A DNA stretch of 64,000 bases, from assembly GCA_002631855.1 (NCBI GenBank), contig NTLF01000012.1, positions 104,023 through 168,022 on the forward strand, written 5' to 3'. Source of the stretch: Zunongwangia sp. ESRF-bin46. GTDB lineage: Bacteria; Bacteroidota; Bacteroidia; Flavobacteriales; Flavobacteriaceae. The notes under the pieces are model-generated. The model did not search any database and was not told the DNA's origin. It worked only from the letters and a program-made list of their open reading frames with translations. Position 1 is the first letter of the stretch, and each line of letters begins with the position of its first letter. Position numbers and translations under genes: made by a program. Shown here piece after piece: positions 32,554 through 43,651 of the stretch.

Positions 32554-35075
32554 TATTTTTTCTTAGCTGTCGTTTTTTTCTTAGTTGACTTCTTCTTAGT
32601 TGACTTTTTTCGTGTTTTCTTTTTTGGGGCTTTCTTTTCTAAAATATCTTTAGCTTCATCTAAGGTTATCTTATCCGCCTTTGTGGATTTTGGCAACTCA
32701 ACTTTTGTTTTTCCTTTAATTAAATTGAAACGCCCCCAACGTGCTTTTTCCAAACGGATGCCCTCATCTGGCCATTCGTTTATAAGCTTGTCTATTTCTT
32801 TTTGTTTCTTAGTTTCGATTAACTCAATTATATCTTCTTCGGAAAGGTTATCGAAATCGTACTTTTTATTTACATTAATAAACATTCCGTTCCATTTTAT
32901 AAATGGACCGAAGCGACCCACACCTTTTTGAACTGGAAGATCTTCATACTCGTATATAGGAGCATCGGCTTTTTTCTTTTCTTCAATCAGCTCTTTGGCC
33001 TTTTCCATATCGACATCTAAAGGGTCCAATCCTTTTGGTAAGGAAATAAACTTTTTACCCCAACGCACATAAGGCCCATATCGACCATTATTTGCTTCTA
33101 CTTCTTCCCCATCGTAAACCCCTAAGTCTTTTGGAAGTTTAAATAAATCTAATACTTCTTCAAGCGTTACTAAATGCAATTGTTGATCGGGACGTAAACT
33201 TGCAAACTGCTTTTCTTCGTCATCTGGCGCTCCAATTTGTGCCATTGGTCCATATTTCCCTAATCGAACTAAAATTGTTCTTCCAGTTTCAGGATGTTCG
33301 CCTAAAATACGCTCCCCGCTTTCGCGTTCGGCGTTCTCCTGCACATCCTCTACATGTGGATGGAACTTTTTATAAAAATCTTGAAGCATTTCTTTCCACT
33401 GCTCTTTTCCTTCGGCAATGTCATCAAAATCTTCTTCTACTTTTGCTGTAAAGTTGTAATCAAGAATATTTCCGAAGTGATCTACCAAGAAATCATTTAC
33501 AATCATTCCAATATCAGTCGGGACCAATTTCCCTTTATCACTTCCAACAGTTTCGGTCAACGTTTTATCCTTAACAGCATCTTTTGCAAGCGTCAACTGA
33601 AGGTATTTTCGCTCCACACCTTCAATGGTTCCTTTTTCAATGTAATTTCTGCTGATAATCGTAGAAATAGTTGGCGCATAAGTAGACGGACGACCAATAC
33701 CCAACTCTTCCAATCGTTTTACTAAAGAGGCTTCCGTAAATCGATACGGTGGCCTTGTAAATCGCTCAGTAGCAGTAACAAAATTATTTTCCAGGTCATC
33801 ACCTTTGGCTAATTTAGGCAACATACCATCTTTTTCTTCGTCTTCAGCATCGGTACCTTCTAAATATACTTTAAGGAAACCGTCAAATTTTATCATTTCA
33901 CCATTAGCAGTGAATTGCTCTGAAACTTTTTCCCTCCCAAGTACGTCAATTTTTACATTGGTACGCTCCAATTGCGCATCACTCATCTGTGAAGCGATGG
34001 TACGTTTCCAAATTAAATCGTACAGACGTTCTTGATCGCGATCTCCATTAATAGAATGCTTTGCCATTTCAGTAGGACGAATGGCTTCGTGTGCTTCTTG
34101 TGCCCCTTTAGACTTTCCTTTATAATTACGTGGTTTGCTGTATTTATCGCCATAAGCAGAACCAATTTCCTTTTCGGCTGCTTTTTTAGCATCGTTGGAA
34201 AGATTAACGCTGTCGGTACGCATATAAGTTATTAAACCGGCTTCGTACAACCGTTGCGCAATCGTCATAGTCTTCCCTACTGAAAAATATAATTTTCTCG
34301 CTGCTTCCTGTTGGAGGGTCGATGTTGTAAATGGTGGTGCAGGTGATTTTTTAGCTGGTTTTTTAGTTAAATCGGCTATTTTATAATCGGCACCTATATT
34401 TTTGTGAAGAAACGCTCTCGCTTCTTTTTCCGTTTCAAAGTTCTTCGGAATTTTTGCTTTAAACGAACTACCATCTTCCGTTTTAAATTCGGCATCCACT
34501 CGATACGAAGCAACTGGGCTAAACGCTTCAATATCGCGTTCACGCTCTACAATCAATCGAACAGCAACACTTTGCACTCTTCCTGCAGAAAGCCCACCTT
34601 TTACTTTTCGCCATAAAACAGGCGAAAGCTCATACCCAACCAAACGGTCTAAAATTCGACGCGCCTGCTGGGCGTTAACAAGGTTAAAATCTATTTTTCG
34701 AGGGTTTTCAATTGCTTTTAAGATGGCCGTTTTGGTAATCTCGTGAAAAACAATCCGTTTTGTTTTTTCGTCTTTAAGGTCTAGTTCTTCGGCCAAGTGC
34801 CATGCTATCGCTTCTCCTTCCCGGTCCTCATCACTCGCTAACCATACAGTTTCGGCATTTTTAGCTAATTTCTTTAAATCTCTTACCAAGCTTTTTTTAT
34901 CACTTGGTACTATATATTTAGGTGTGAAATCTCCTTCGGTATCTACTCCTATTTCTTTGGACGGCAGATCTGCAATGTGCCCAAAACTGGAGGCAACCTT
35001 GAAATCTTTACCAAGAAATTTTTCAATGGTTTTAGCCTTCGCGGGCGACTCTACTATCACTAAATTCTTTGCCAT
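32553..35075 (-). CDS. topA: DNA topoisomerase I
   Basis: An 840-residue type IA topoisomerase that relaxes negative supercoils. The Toprim domain opens the protein (VIVESPAKAKTIEKFLG, SDEDREGEAIAWHL). The catalytic Tyr is in LITYMRTDSVNLS at about residue 290. The C-terminal repeated domains (GRYGPYVRWGKKFISLP, GRFGPFIKWNGMFI) replace zinc ribbons. The tail of about 30 residues is almost only Lys, Thr and Ser, which may aid DNA binding. A -7 sequence TACTTTTG (35103-35096, minus strand) lies upstream. Confidence 0.97.
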   Translation of the reverse strand: MAKNLVIVESPAKAKTIEKFLGKDFKVASSFGHIADLPSKEIGVDTEGDFTPKYIVPSDKKSLVRDLKKLAKNAETVWLASDEDREGEAIAWHLAEELDLKDEKTKRIVFHEITKTAILKAIENPRKIDFNLVNAQQARRILDRLVGYELSPVLWRKVKGGLSAGRVQSVAVRLIVERERDIEAFSPVASYRVDAEFKTEDGSSFKAKIPKNFETEKEARAFLHKNIGADYKIADLTKKPAKKSPAPPFTTSTLQQEAARKLYFSVGKTMTIAQRLYEAGLITYMRTDSVNLSNDAKKAAEKEIGSAYGDKYSKPRNYKGKSKGAQEAHEAIRPTEMAKHSINGDRDQERLYDLIWKRTIASQMSDAQLERTNVKIDVLGREKVSEQFTANGEMIKFDGFLKVYLEGTDAEDEEKDGMLPKLAKGDDLENNFVTATERFTRPPYRFTEASLVKRLEELGIGRPSTYAPTISTIISRNYIEKGTIEGVERKYLQLTLAKDAVKDKTLTETVGSDKGKLVPTDIGMIVNDFLVDHFGNILDYNFTAKVEEDFDDIAEGKEQWKEMLQDFYKKFHPHVEDVQENAERESGERILGEHPETGRTILVRLGKYGPMAQIGAPDDEEKQFASLRPDQQLHLVTLEEVLDLFKLPKDLGVYDGEEVEANNGRYGPYVRWGKKFISLPKGLDPLDVDMEKAKELIEEKKKADAPIYEYEDLPVQKGVGRFGPFIKWNGMFINVNKKYDFDNLSEEDIIELIETKKQKEIDKLINEWPDEGIRLEKARWGRFNLIKGKTKVELPKSTKADKITLDEAKDILEKKAPKKKTRKKSTKKKSTKKKTTAKKK

Positions 35076-35215
35076 ATTGATTTTTGTTTGGGGTACAAAA
35101 GTATGTGATTTTTTTCACTCCGTTGTTTCCCTTGTAAAATTTAGGTTTCCATTAACACGGTATAAACCAAAAAATCAAGAGATTACAACTCTAAATTTTA
35201 ATGCCCTTACACTAT

Positions 35216-35836
35216 ATGATTCAATTTTTTAAACTTCGAAAGTGTTTAGTTTTAAGGCTTATATTGATGGGAACGGTTTTCTTTCTATTTCAAAACTGCC
35301 AATCGTTAGCAGACGTCCCAACCTTTTCAACCAACAATACAGTTAATGTTGTGGTCGAAATCCCCGCTGGAACAAATGCTAAAGTTGAATATAATAAAGA
35401 ACTCAAAAAATTAAAAGTAGACCAACAGGACGGCAAAGACAGGATTATTGAATACCTGCCCTATCCCGGTAATTATGGTTTTATACCTTCCACCTATTCC
35501 GATCCTTCAAAAGGCGGCGATGGAGACCCATTGGATGCACTGGTTATTTCTTCAAGTTTGCTTTCCGGTTCAGTAGTGGAAACTATACCAATTGCAATAT
35601 TAAAGTTAACAGATAATGGTGAACAGGATTATAAAGTAATCTGTATTCCTTCAGAAAAAAAGCTACAAACTGTCGCTGCCAACACGTTTACTGAATTTAC
35701 AGAAAAATATCCCGACGCCCTTAAAATAATTGAACTTTGGTTTTCAAACTATGATACTACCAACACCATCACGATTGAAGGTTGGGGCGATGAAAAAGAA
35801 GCGCTTGCTGAAATAAATAAATCTTTAAAAAAATAG
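35216..35836 (+). CDS. Inorganic pyrophosphatase family I, exported (possible lipoprotein)
   Basis: A 206-residue enzyme from the ATG at 35216; an ATG 15 bases earlier is also open. The core motifs of soluble family I pyrophosphatases are present: VVVEIPAGTNAKVEYN, YPGNYGFIPST and DGDPLDALV (three Asp metal ligands). Unlike cytosolic forms it has an N-terminal hydrophobic segment (VLRLILMGTVFFLFQNC) with a Cys at its end. The lipobox is weak (F-Q-N-Cys), but export or membrane anchoring seems clear. It would hydrolyse pyrophosphate outside the cytoplasm. It is divergent from topA. Confidence 0.85.
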   Translation: MIQFFKLRKCLVLRLILMGTVFFLFQNCQSLADVPTFSTNNTVNVVVEIPAGTNAKVEYNKELKKLKVDQQDGKDRIIEYLPYPGNYGFIPSTYSDPSKGGDGDPLDALVISSSLLSGSVVETIPIAILKLTDNGEQDYKVICIPSEKKLQTVAANTFTEFTEKYPDALKIIELWFSNYDTTNTITIEGWGDEKEALAEINKSLKK

Positions 35837-35841
35837 CACTC

Positions 35842-36609
35842 TTATATAGTTGTAGTTTCTGAAGGCAAAGGGGCATCATCAAAACCTATTGCATCTTTAT
35901 ACACATAATACATGGGTAAGTGCACAAAAGAGGCGGTTACAAATATTCCTACAAAACAGAGTAAAATCCCTAGTTGCGCAATGAGGCCCGAAATAATTAT
36001 CAATCCAAAAATAATAAGCCAGAATTTATTCCCTAATTTAAAGCTTGCCTTAACTATTTCAGAAACTGATAACTCTGGGTTAAACGCAAAGACAACAACA
36101 AATAATTGTAGCGGTACCATTACATAAAACAATGGCAGATAACACAGCAACGTAGCTAAAACGGCAATTCCCATTGCTGCTAAAGACAAGATAAAAAGTT
36201 TGCTGAAATTACGTTTCAAAAAAACAAAATAGCCACCTGTATCCAGAGGTTTACCTGTGTCTGCTTTTTGAACCACTTTATAAAAGTGTGCAGAAATACA
36301 GTAGGTAAACACTTGTGAAACAAATACCAAAACAAATAAAAGCAGGAAATATCCAACAATTACCGGAACTGAATATTCAGTAAAAGGATTAAATTCTTGC
36401 CCATATGGCATTTGCTCAGACCTTATCATTACAGGAACCAATGGCACATATGCTAAAATCATCACTGGGATCGATATGGCAAGTGTAATTAAAACATGGA
36501 CGGTACCCTCTACCCAGACCTTTTTAAAAAGGTCAAAACTTTTCGATAATATATCGCCAAAATCCAAGTTAGGGGCTTGTGCAATTTTTTGAAATATAGA
36601 ATGCTCCAT
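35842..36609 (-). CDS. Multi-pass membrane protein of unknown function
   Basis: A 255-residue inner-membrane protein. About six hydrophobic segments are predicted, in groups near residues 35-65, 85-110, 140-175 and 190-240. Cytoplasmic parts include NLDFGDILSKSFDLFKKVW at the N-terminus, which resembles the start of glycerophosphodiester phosphodiesterase membrane-domain-like and similar DUF proteins. I cannot name the family. It is a single gene convergent with the pyrophosphatase gene and divergent from miaB. Confidence 0.7.
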   Translation of the reverse strand: MEHSIFQKIAQAPNLDFGDILSKSFDLFKKVWVEGTVHVLITLAISIPVMILAYVPLVPVMIRSEQMPYGQEFNPFTEYSVPVIVGYFLLLFVLVFVSQVFTYCISAHFYKVVQKADTGKPLDTGGYFVFLKRNFSKLFILSLAAMGIAVLATLLCYLPLFYVMVPLQLFVVVFAFNPELSVSEIVKASFKLGNKFWLIIFGLIIISGLIAQLGILLCFVGIFVTASFVHLPMYYVYKDAIGFDDAPLPSETTTI

Positions 36610-36667
36610 TTTTTTTGATTGGTTTAGTTAATTACACTGTAAATTTATGAAAAAGAAATCTGCCATT

Positions 36668-36699
36668 TTGGCACGAACAGGTTTTTAATTGTATCTTTG
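36668..36699 (+). promoter_or_regulatory. Promoter of the miaB operon
   Basis: TTG at 36668-36670 (-33) and TATCTTTG at 36692-36699 (perfect TAnnTTTG) are separated by 21 bases. The transcript would start near 36706 and include miaB, the sigma-54 activator and lptE. Confidence 0.65.
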
Positions 36700-36746
36700 C
36701 CAATCCAATTGTTTCTTACAACAATTCATATTATTTAGACTGAACT

Positions 36747-38195
36747 ATGGAAGAGAAAATTATTGACGAAAATAAACAAGGCGAAACACTAATATTAGAA
36801 CCAAAAAAAGAAAACGGCCGTAAGCTATATATTGAAAGCTACGGTTGTCAAATGAATTTTAGTGACAGTGAAATTGTAGCTTCTATTCTTGCCAAAGAAG
36901 GGTTCAATACAACTCAGAAAATGGAAGAAGCCGACTTGGTTTTGGTGAACACCTGCTCCATTCGTGATAAGGCAGAACAAACTGTTAGAAAACGCCTGGA
37001 AAAATACAATGCCGTAAAACGCGAAAACCCAGGCATGAAAGTGGGTGTATTAGGCTGTATGGCCGAACGTCTTAAAAGTAAATTTCTGGAAGAAGAAAAA
37101 ATTGTGGATATGGTGGTAGGCCCTGATGCCTACAAAGACCTTCCTAATTTAATTGAAGAAGTAGAGGCAGGTCGTGATGCTGTAAACGTAATTTTAAGTA
37201 AAGAAGAAACCTATGGCGATGTTGCCCCAGTACGTTTGGGCAGTAATGGCGTTACAGCTTTAGTGAGCATTACCAGAGGGTGTGACAATATGTGTACATT
37301 CTGCGTTGTTCCCTTTACTCGAGGACGCGAACGTAGCCGTGACCCACAAAGCATTGTAGCTGAAGTAAACGATTTAGCTGAAAAAGGCTACAAAGAAATT
37401 ACATTGTTAGGTCAAAACGTAGATAGTTACCTATGGTACGGCGGTGGATTGAAAAAAGATTTCAAAGATGCAACCGACATGCAAAAAGCAACAGCCACCA
37501 ACTTTGCTGGTTTATTAGAACTGGTCGCAACGGCACAGCCTAAAATGCGTGTGCGCTTTTCAACTAGCAACCCGCAAGATATGACTGAAGATGTATTGCA
37601 CAGTATGGTAAAACATAAAAATATCTGTAACCATATTCACTTACCCGTACAAAGTGGAAGTACCCGTATTTTAAAGGAAATGAATCGTCAGCATACCCGT
37701 GAAGAGTATATTGAGTTAATAGATACCATCCGTGAAATTATTCCAGATTGTTATATATCGCAAGATTTGATAATCGGTTTTCCTACTGAAACGGAACAAG
37801 ACCATCAAGACACGTTAACATTAATGGAATATGTAAAATATAATTTTGGTTATATGTTTAAATATTCCGAACGCCCAGGTACTATGGCTGCTCGCAAACT
37901 GGAAGACGATGTGCCTGAAGAAACAAAAAAATGCAGGTTGACCGAAATTGTGAACTTACAGCAACAGCACAGCGCGTACCGGACGAAACAATTTTTAGGT
38001 AAAACAGTAGAAGTATTGATTGAAAAGGAATCCAAAAAAAGTGATAAAGAGTGGAGCGGACGGACGCAGCATAACACGGTGGCTGTTTTCCCGAAAGAAC
38101 ACTATAAAGTAGGTGATTTTGTGAATGTAAAAGTGAATGATTGTACTACGGCTACCTTAATTGGAGAAGCTGTGGGGTATTCAGAAAATAATTAA
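36747..38195 (+). CDS. miaB: tRNA-2-methylthio-N6-dimethylallyladenosine synthase MiaB
   Basis: A 482-residue radical-SAM methylthiotransferase that adds a methylthio group to i6A37 of tRNAs. The N-terminal cluster domain has Cys34 (YGCQMN), Cys in [11 protein letters not shown] and Cys in LGCMAERL. The radical-SAM site is [10 protein letters not shown], followed by [13 protein letters not shown]-terminal TRAM-like domain covers about the last 65 residues. Length is normal for Bacteroidota MiaB. It begins the transcript that continues 9 bases later with the sigma-54 activator gene. Confidence 0.97.
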   Translation: MEEKIIDENKQGETLILEPKKENGRKLYIESYGCQMNFSDSEIVASILAKEGFNTTQKMEEADLVLVNTCSIRDKAEQTVRKRLEKYNAVKRENPGMKVGVLGCMAERLKSKFLEEEKIVDMVVGPDAYKDLPNLIEEVEAGRDAVNVILSKEETYGDVAPVRLGSNGVTALVSITRGCDNMCTFCVVPFTRGRERSRDPQSIVAEVNDLAEKGYKEITLLGQNVDSYLWYGGGLKKDFKDATDMQKATATNFAGLLELVATAQPKMRVRFSTSNPQDMTEDVLHSMVKHKNICNHIHLPVQSGSTRILKEMNRQHTREEYIELIDTIREIIPDCYISQDLIIGFPTETEQDHQDTLTLMEYVKYNFGYMFKYSERPGTMAARKLEDDVPEETKKCRLTEIVNLQQQHSAYRTKQFLGKTVEVLIEKESKKSDKEWSGRTQHNTVAVFPKEHYKVGDFVNVKVNDCTTATLIGEAVGYSENN

Positions 38196-38204
38196 GAGGC
38201 ATCT

Positions 38205-39497
38205 ATGGAAAGTATACAAGCAACAAAACAGCGGTTCGGGATTATTGGGGATGACCCAAAACTAAACCGCGCCATAGAAAAAGCCATTCAAGTAGCTCCG
38301 ACTGATATTTCAGTACTAGTAACCGGTGAAAGCGGTGTAGGTAAAGAAAGTATACCAAAAATAATTCATGCCCTTTCACACAGAAAACACGGAAAATACA
38401 TTGCTGTAAACTGTGGTGCCATCCCAGAAGGGACGATAGACAGCGAATTATTTGGTCACGAAAAAGGAGCATTTACCGGAGCAACAGCAACCCGTAGCGG
38501 TTATTTTGAAGTTGCCGATGGCGGAACCATTTTTTTAGATGAAGTTGGCGAACTTCCCCTACCTACACAAGTACGATTGTTACGAGTATTGGAAAACGGA
38601 GAGTTTTTAAAAGTTGGGTCTTCCAAAATACAAAAAACAGATGTTCGTATTGTAGCTGCCACCAACGTAAAAATGGTTGAAGCCATTCAAAAAGAAAAGT
38701 TCAGAGAAGATCTTTATTATCGTTTAAGTACTGTAGAAATCAATATTCCGCCACTCCGCGAACGAAAAGAAGACATTCATTTGTTGTTTAGAAAATTTGC
38801 TTCAGATTTTGCTCAAAAATATAAAATGCCAACAGTTCGTTTAGATGATGATGCCGTACAGTTGTTATTAAAATATAGATGGGGCGGAAACATTAGACAG
38901 CTTCGTAATATCGCCGAGCAAATTTCAGTATTGGAGCAGGAGCGTTCTATTACGCATGAAACATTAAAAAACTACCTGCCCGATGTGGGCAGCAATCTAC
39001 CTGCCATTATCAGCAGTAAAAAACAGGAAAGCAGTTTCAGCAATGAGCGCGAAATATTATACAAAGTATTGTTCGATATGCAGCGCGATGTGAACGACCT
39101 TAAAAAATTGACGTTGGAACTGATGAAAAGCGGTAATGCCAGCAAAGTAAAAGAAGAAAACTCATCATTAATCAATAAAATTTATGATGAAGACAACAAC
39201 CACGAAGAACATTTAGCTTCCATTGTAGAAGATGACGATGAAGACGCTTCAGATGTAGAAGTATTGGGGATTCCTTCAAAAGCTTCTGAAAATGACTCTG
39301 AAGAAAGCAAACGAAGTGACAAGTATGATTTTGCTGAAGAAATTCAGGAAGAAGAAAGTCTCTCCCTTCAAGATAAAGAGTTAGAACTCATTAAAAAATC
39401 TTTAGAAAAATACGGCGGAAAACGAAAAGATGCTGCTGAAGAATTAGGAATTTCAGAACGTACACTTTACAGAAAAATTAAGCAGTATAACTTATAA
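38205..39497 (+). CDS. Sigma-54-dependent transcriptional activator without receiver domain
   Basis: A 430-residue bacterial enhancer-binding protein. The AAA+ domain starts almost at the N-terminus: Walker A GESGVGKE near residue 45, GAFTGA at about 89-94 (contacts sigma-54), Walker B FLDEVGEL and R-finger region FREDLYYRLS. A long acidic linker (about residues 300-390, rich in Glu and Asp) precedes a Fis-type HTH (RKDAAEELGISERTLYRKIK) at the C-terminus. It lacks any N-terminal sensor, so control may be by expression or by the acidic linker. It is conserved beside miaB and lptE. Confidence 0.93.
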   Translation: MESIQATKQRFGIIGDDPKLNRAIEKAIQVAPTDISVLVTGESGVGKESIPKIIHALSHRKHGKYIAVNCGAIPEGTIDSELFGHEKGAFTGATATRSGYFEVADGGTIFLDEVGELPLPTQVRLLRVLENGEFLKVGSSKIQKTDVRIVAATNVKMVEAIQKEKFREDLYYRLSTVEINIPPLRERKEDIHLLFRKFASDFAQKYKMPTVRLDDDAVQLLLKYRWGGNIRQLRNIAEQISVLEQERSITHETLKNYLPDVGSNLPAIISSKKQESSFSNEREILYKVLFDMQRDVNDLKKLTLELMKSGNASKVKEENSSLINKIYDEDNNHEEHLASIVEDDDEDASDVEVLGIPSKASENDSEESKRSDKYDFAEEIQEEESLSLQDKELELIKKSLEKYGGKRKDAAEELGISERTLYRKIKQYNL

Positions 39498-39517
39498 TCA
39501 AAGTAGCCCCTTTTAAC

Positions 39518-40030
39518 ATGAAAAAATTGAAGCAATTCTTATTGATTATAGTAGTTGCAGTCTTGTTGCAAGGTTGCGGTGCATATTCGTTCACTGGTGC
39601 TGATATTGACTATTCGCAAACCAAAACCTTTCAGGTAAACTTATTTCAAAATAACGCACCAATTGTAGAGCCGGGAATTGCTCGTGATTTTACCATTCAG
39701 CTGCAAGACCTATTATTAAACCAAACAAGTCTAGACCTAGTAAACAGCAACGGCGATTTGGCGTATGAAGGTGAAATTGTAGAATATTACATCGCCCCTA
39801 TCACAGCGACTTCGCAAAGTACTGCTGCACAAAACCGATTGACAGTTGCCGTTAATGTTCGTTTCTACAACTCTAATGACGAAGAAAAAGATTTTGAACA
39901 GCGGTTTTCTTTTTACTTTGATTACGATGGTGCCGCTCAATTAACGGGAACAGCACTTGACGATGCCCTCAACGTAATTTTTGAACGCATTACCCAAGAT
40001 ATTTTTAATAAATCGCTCGCAAACTGGTAA
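39518..40030 (+). CDS. lptE: LPS-assembly lipoprotein LptE family
   Basis: A 170-residue lipoprotein (signal MKKLKQFLLIIVVAVLLQGC, lipidated Cys20), typical for Bacteroidota LptE: GAYSFTGADIDY after the Cys, a small alpha/beta core, and the FNDALN-like final helix (DDALNVIFERITQDIF). LptE plugs the LptD barrel for lipopolysaccharide export. It follows the sigma-54 activator by 20 bases and precedes a TPR protein and secG, probably in one transcript. Confidence 0.9.
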   Translation: MKKLKQFLLIIVVAVLLQGCGAYSFTGADIDYSQTKTFQVNLFQNNAPIVEPGIARDFTIQLQDLLLNQTSLDLVNSNGDLAYEGEIVEYYIAPITATSQSTAAQNRLTVAVNVRFYNSNDEEKDFEQRFSFYFDYDGAAQLTGTALDDALNVIFERITQDIFNKSLANW

Positions 40031-40034
40031 TATT

Positions 40035-40985
40035 TTGAATACAAAAAACTATACCGATTTACTTTCAAAACCTCAACATTTAGATAAAGAGGCTATGGAG
40101 CAATTAGATATGGTAATCAAAAAATACCCTTATTTTCAGAGCGCTAGGGCATTGCAATTAAAGGCCCTTAAAAGTCAGAACAGTTTTTTATACAACGATG
40201 CTTTAAAGGTTACTGCCGCTTATACCACAGACCGTGATATTTTGTTCGAATTTATTACTTCGGAAACATTTGCTCAAAATGAAATTTCGCAGTTAATTCA
40301 ACAACACGATTCTTCTGTAAATGAAATTGAAGTAGTTTCAGAAAATATTTCGGAACAAACAGCTATTGAGCTGGACAACCAGATGAAGGCGGAAATGAAA
40401 AAGGCTGAAGCAATTTTAAACCCAGATCTTTTTGAACGAAAACAAGGGTCTGTAGAACAATTGGCAGGTTCAACTTCAGAACGAGGAAAAGTAGATTCTA
40501 AAACTGAAAAAACTGAAGCAGAAGAAACGCTGGAAATAGACAAGCCCCTTGATTTTACTAAAAAGGATACACATTCTTTCAGTGAATGGTTAAAACTGAC
40601 TAAAGCAAACCCAATTGATAGGTCTAAAACTGAAGAAAGACCAGTTCGTTCAAAAGAAGATGAAGAGGCTTTTTCAGAAGAAATTGATCAAGAAAATCGT
40701 TCTTCAGATCAAGAACGCAAGTTTAAAATGATTGAAAAGTTCATTCAGGAAAAACCAAAAATTAAACCTGCCGAACAACAAACCACTAAAGCAAACCTAG
40801 CAAAACCCTATACCCAGACGCCAGACGCTTTAATGACAGAGACATTGGCGAAAGTTTATTTGCAACAAAAAAATTATAAAAAAGCCATTCAAGCATATAA
40901 AATATTAATTTTGAAAAATCCCGAAAAAAGTGGTTTCTTTGCAGACCAAATTCGTGCAATCGAAAAAATAATAGATACACAATAA
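40035..40985 (+). CDS. TPR-containing hypothetical protein
   Basis: About 316 residues. An open frame extends upstream into lptE (to 39981), but the best start is probably the TTG at 40035, five bases after the lptE stop, giving NTKNYTDLLSKPQ. ATG at 40095 is a shorter alternative. The N-terminal part has YFQSARALQLKALK. The middle (about 130-250) is low-complexity, rich in Glu, Lys and Ser. The C-terminus is one clear TPR pair (TLAKVYLQQKNYKKAIQAYKILILKNPEK). No signal peptide, so it is probably cytoplasmic. It lies directly before secG (2-base gap). Function unknown. Confidence 0.8.
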   Translation: MNTKNYTDLLSKPQHLDKEAMEQLDMVIKKYPYFQSARALQLKALKSQNSFLYNDALKVTAAYTTDRDILFEFITSETFAQNEISQLIQQHDSSVNEIEVVSENISEQTAIELDNQMKAEMKKAEAILNPDLFERKQGSVEQLAGSTSERGKVDSKTEKTEAEETLEIDKPLDFTKKDTHSFSEWLKLTKANPIDRSKTEERPVRSKEDEEAFSEEIDQENRSSDQERKFKMIEKFIQEKPKIKPAEQQTTKANLAKPYTQTPDALMTETLAKVYLQQKNYKKAIQAYKILILKNPEKSGFFADQIRAIEKIIDTQ

Positions 40986-40986
40986 T

Positions 40987-41331
40987 ATGAGTACGTTTAC
41001 AATATTCTTAGTTTTAATCATTTTTGTCGCCTTTTTATTGGTGGTAGTAGTAATGGTACAAAATCCTAAAGGAGGCGGATTGTCTTCTACCTTTGGCGGT
41101 GGCGGTGGCCAGCAAATGGGAGGTGTTAAAAAAACAACCGACTTTTTAGATAAGAGTACTTGGACATTGGCCATTGTATTGTTAGCTTTAATCCTATTAA
41201 GCAACATCCCAATTATGGGAGGAAGTGGCGCTGTACCAACAGACACCTTTGGTGATGAAGCCATTGAAACTCCAATGTTAGACCCAACAGATACAGATAG
41301 TAGTACAGATACTACAGGACAAGGAAACTAA
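40987..41331 (+). CDS. secG: Preprotein translocase subunit SecG
   Basis: A 114-residue inner-membrane protein with the typical SecG pattern: a first helix (TIFLVLIIFVAFLLVVVVMVQ), the NPKGGGLSSTFGGGGG loop, and a second helix (LAIVLLALILLSNI). A Bacteroidota-type acidic Thr/Asp-rich tail follows. SecG assists SecYE in protein export. The gene ends the miaB–secG run and is followed by a strong terminator. Confidence 0.96.
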   Translation: MSTFTIFLVLIIFVAFLLVVVVMVQNPKGGGLSSTFGGGGGQQMGGVKKTTDFLDKSTWTLAIVLLALILLSNIPIMGGSGAVPTDTFGDEAIETPMLDPTDTDSSTDTTGQGN

Positions 41332-41358
41332 AAACGTTCCTTTTTTAAAACATTCTAA

Positions 41359-41388
41359 ATGCCAGCTTGTCATAAGCTGGCATTTTTT
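41359..41388 (+). terminator. Rho-independent terminator after secG
   Basis: ATGCCAGCTT (41359-41368) and AAGCTGGCAT (41374-41383) form a perfect 10-bp stem with a 5-base loop, followed by six T. It separates secG from the groES promoter. Confidence 0.9.
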
Positions 41389-41414
41389 GTTTCAATGTGT
41401 CAGTTTAAAGGCAG

Positions 41415-41429
41415 TGGCACAATTTCTGC
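41415..41429 (+). promoter_or_regulatory. Candidate sigma-54 promoter of groES-groEL
   Basis: TGGCAC at 41415-41420 and CTGC at 41426-41429 give the GG–N10–GC geometry of sigma-54 (-24/-12) promoters; the -12 box is CTGC rather than TTGC. It lies between the secG terminator and groES, and the start of transcription would be near 41441. No CIRCE palindrome is visible in this interval. Confidence 0.45.
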
Positions 41430-41483
41430 CTATTAGAAAGTGACTTTAAAACACAATATTAACAATATAAAATATAATTGAAA

Positions 41484-41759
41484 ATGGCAGTAAAGATTCA
41501 ACCACTTTCAGATCGCGTTTTGGTAGAGCCACAAGAAGCAGAAACTAAAACCGCAAGCGGAATTATCATTCCAGATTCAGCTAAAGAAAAGCCACAAAAA
41601 GGAACTGTGGTAGCAGTAGGAAAAGGTAAAAAAGACCATGAAATGACTGTAAAAAACGGAGATACTGTTTTATACGGAAAATACTCTGGCACCGAATTAA
41701 AATTTGAAGGTAAAGATTACCTCATCATGCGTGAGGATGACATTCTTGCAATTATTTAA
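41484..41759 (+). CDS. groES: Co-chaperonin GroES
   Basis: A 91-residue Hsp10 from the ATG at 41484 ([14 protein letters not shown]). An in-frame TTG two codons earlier is unlikely. All family landmarks are present: the mobile loop around [20 protein letters not shown] and the TVVAVGKGK and YGKYSGTE strands. GroES caps the GroEL ring during folding. It is 74 bases upstream of groEL in the usual order. Confidence 0.98.
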   Translation: MAVKIQPLSDRVLVEPQEAETKTASGIIIPDSAKEKPQKGTVVAVGKGKKDHEMTVKNGDTVLYGKYSGTELKFEGKDYLIMREDDILAII

Positions 41760-41815
41760 AGATGTTTTTTCAGAAAAAAGTTTAACAAATACGGCTTCCT
41801 TTTAAGGAAGTTTAA

Positions 41816-43471
<1,656 letters not shown>

Positions 43472-43493
43472 TGGCGAAAGTCATTTATAACAA

Positions 43494-43523
43494 AAGGCCT
43501 TCAGTTTAAAACTGGAGGCCTTT
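43494..43523 (+). terminator. Rho-independent terminator after groEL
   Basis: AAAGGCCTTCAGT and ACTGGAGGCCTTT form a stem with one G·T pair around TTAA, followed by a T-rich run (TTTCTCTTTT, the first three T closing the stem). It ends the groES-groEL transcript. Confidence 0.85.
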
Positions 43524-43571
43524 CTCTTTTTTCTATATCCTCTATTTTGTTTTTCCTTTTCTTAAAAATAT

Positions 43572-43596
43572 AAAAAACCACCTTTTTTAAGGGTGG
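43572..43596 (-). terminator. Terminator of the 32-residue basic gene
   Basis: Read on the minus strand, CCACC and GGTGG (43596-43592 and 43582-43578) pair and are followed by six T (43577-43572). It lies 56 bases after the minus-strand small gene and supports that gene being expressed. Confidence 0.6.
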
Positions 43597-43651
43597 CCTC
43601 TCCTCTTTAAGTTTTGATATAAAGGTTTATCCGAAATAAACCATCCACAAA

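Noticed and set aside
36667..36690. TTGGCACG near miaB resembling a sigma-54 -24 box.
   Set aside because: No GC at the right -12 distance. A normal TTG/TATCTTTG promoter lies there instead.
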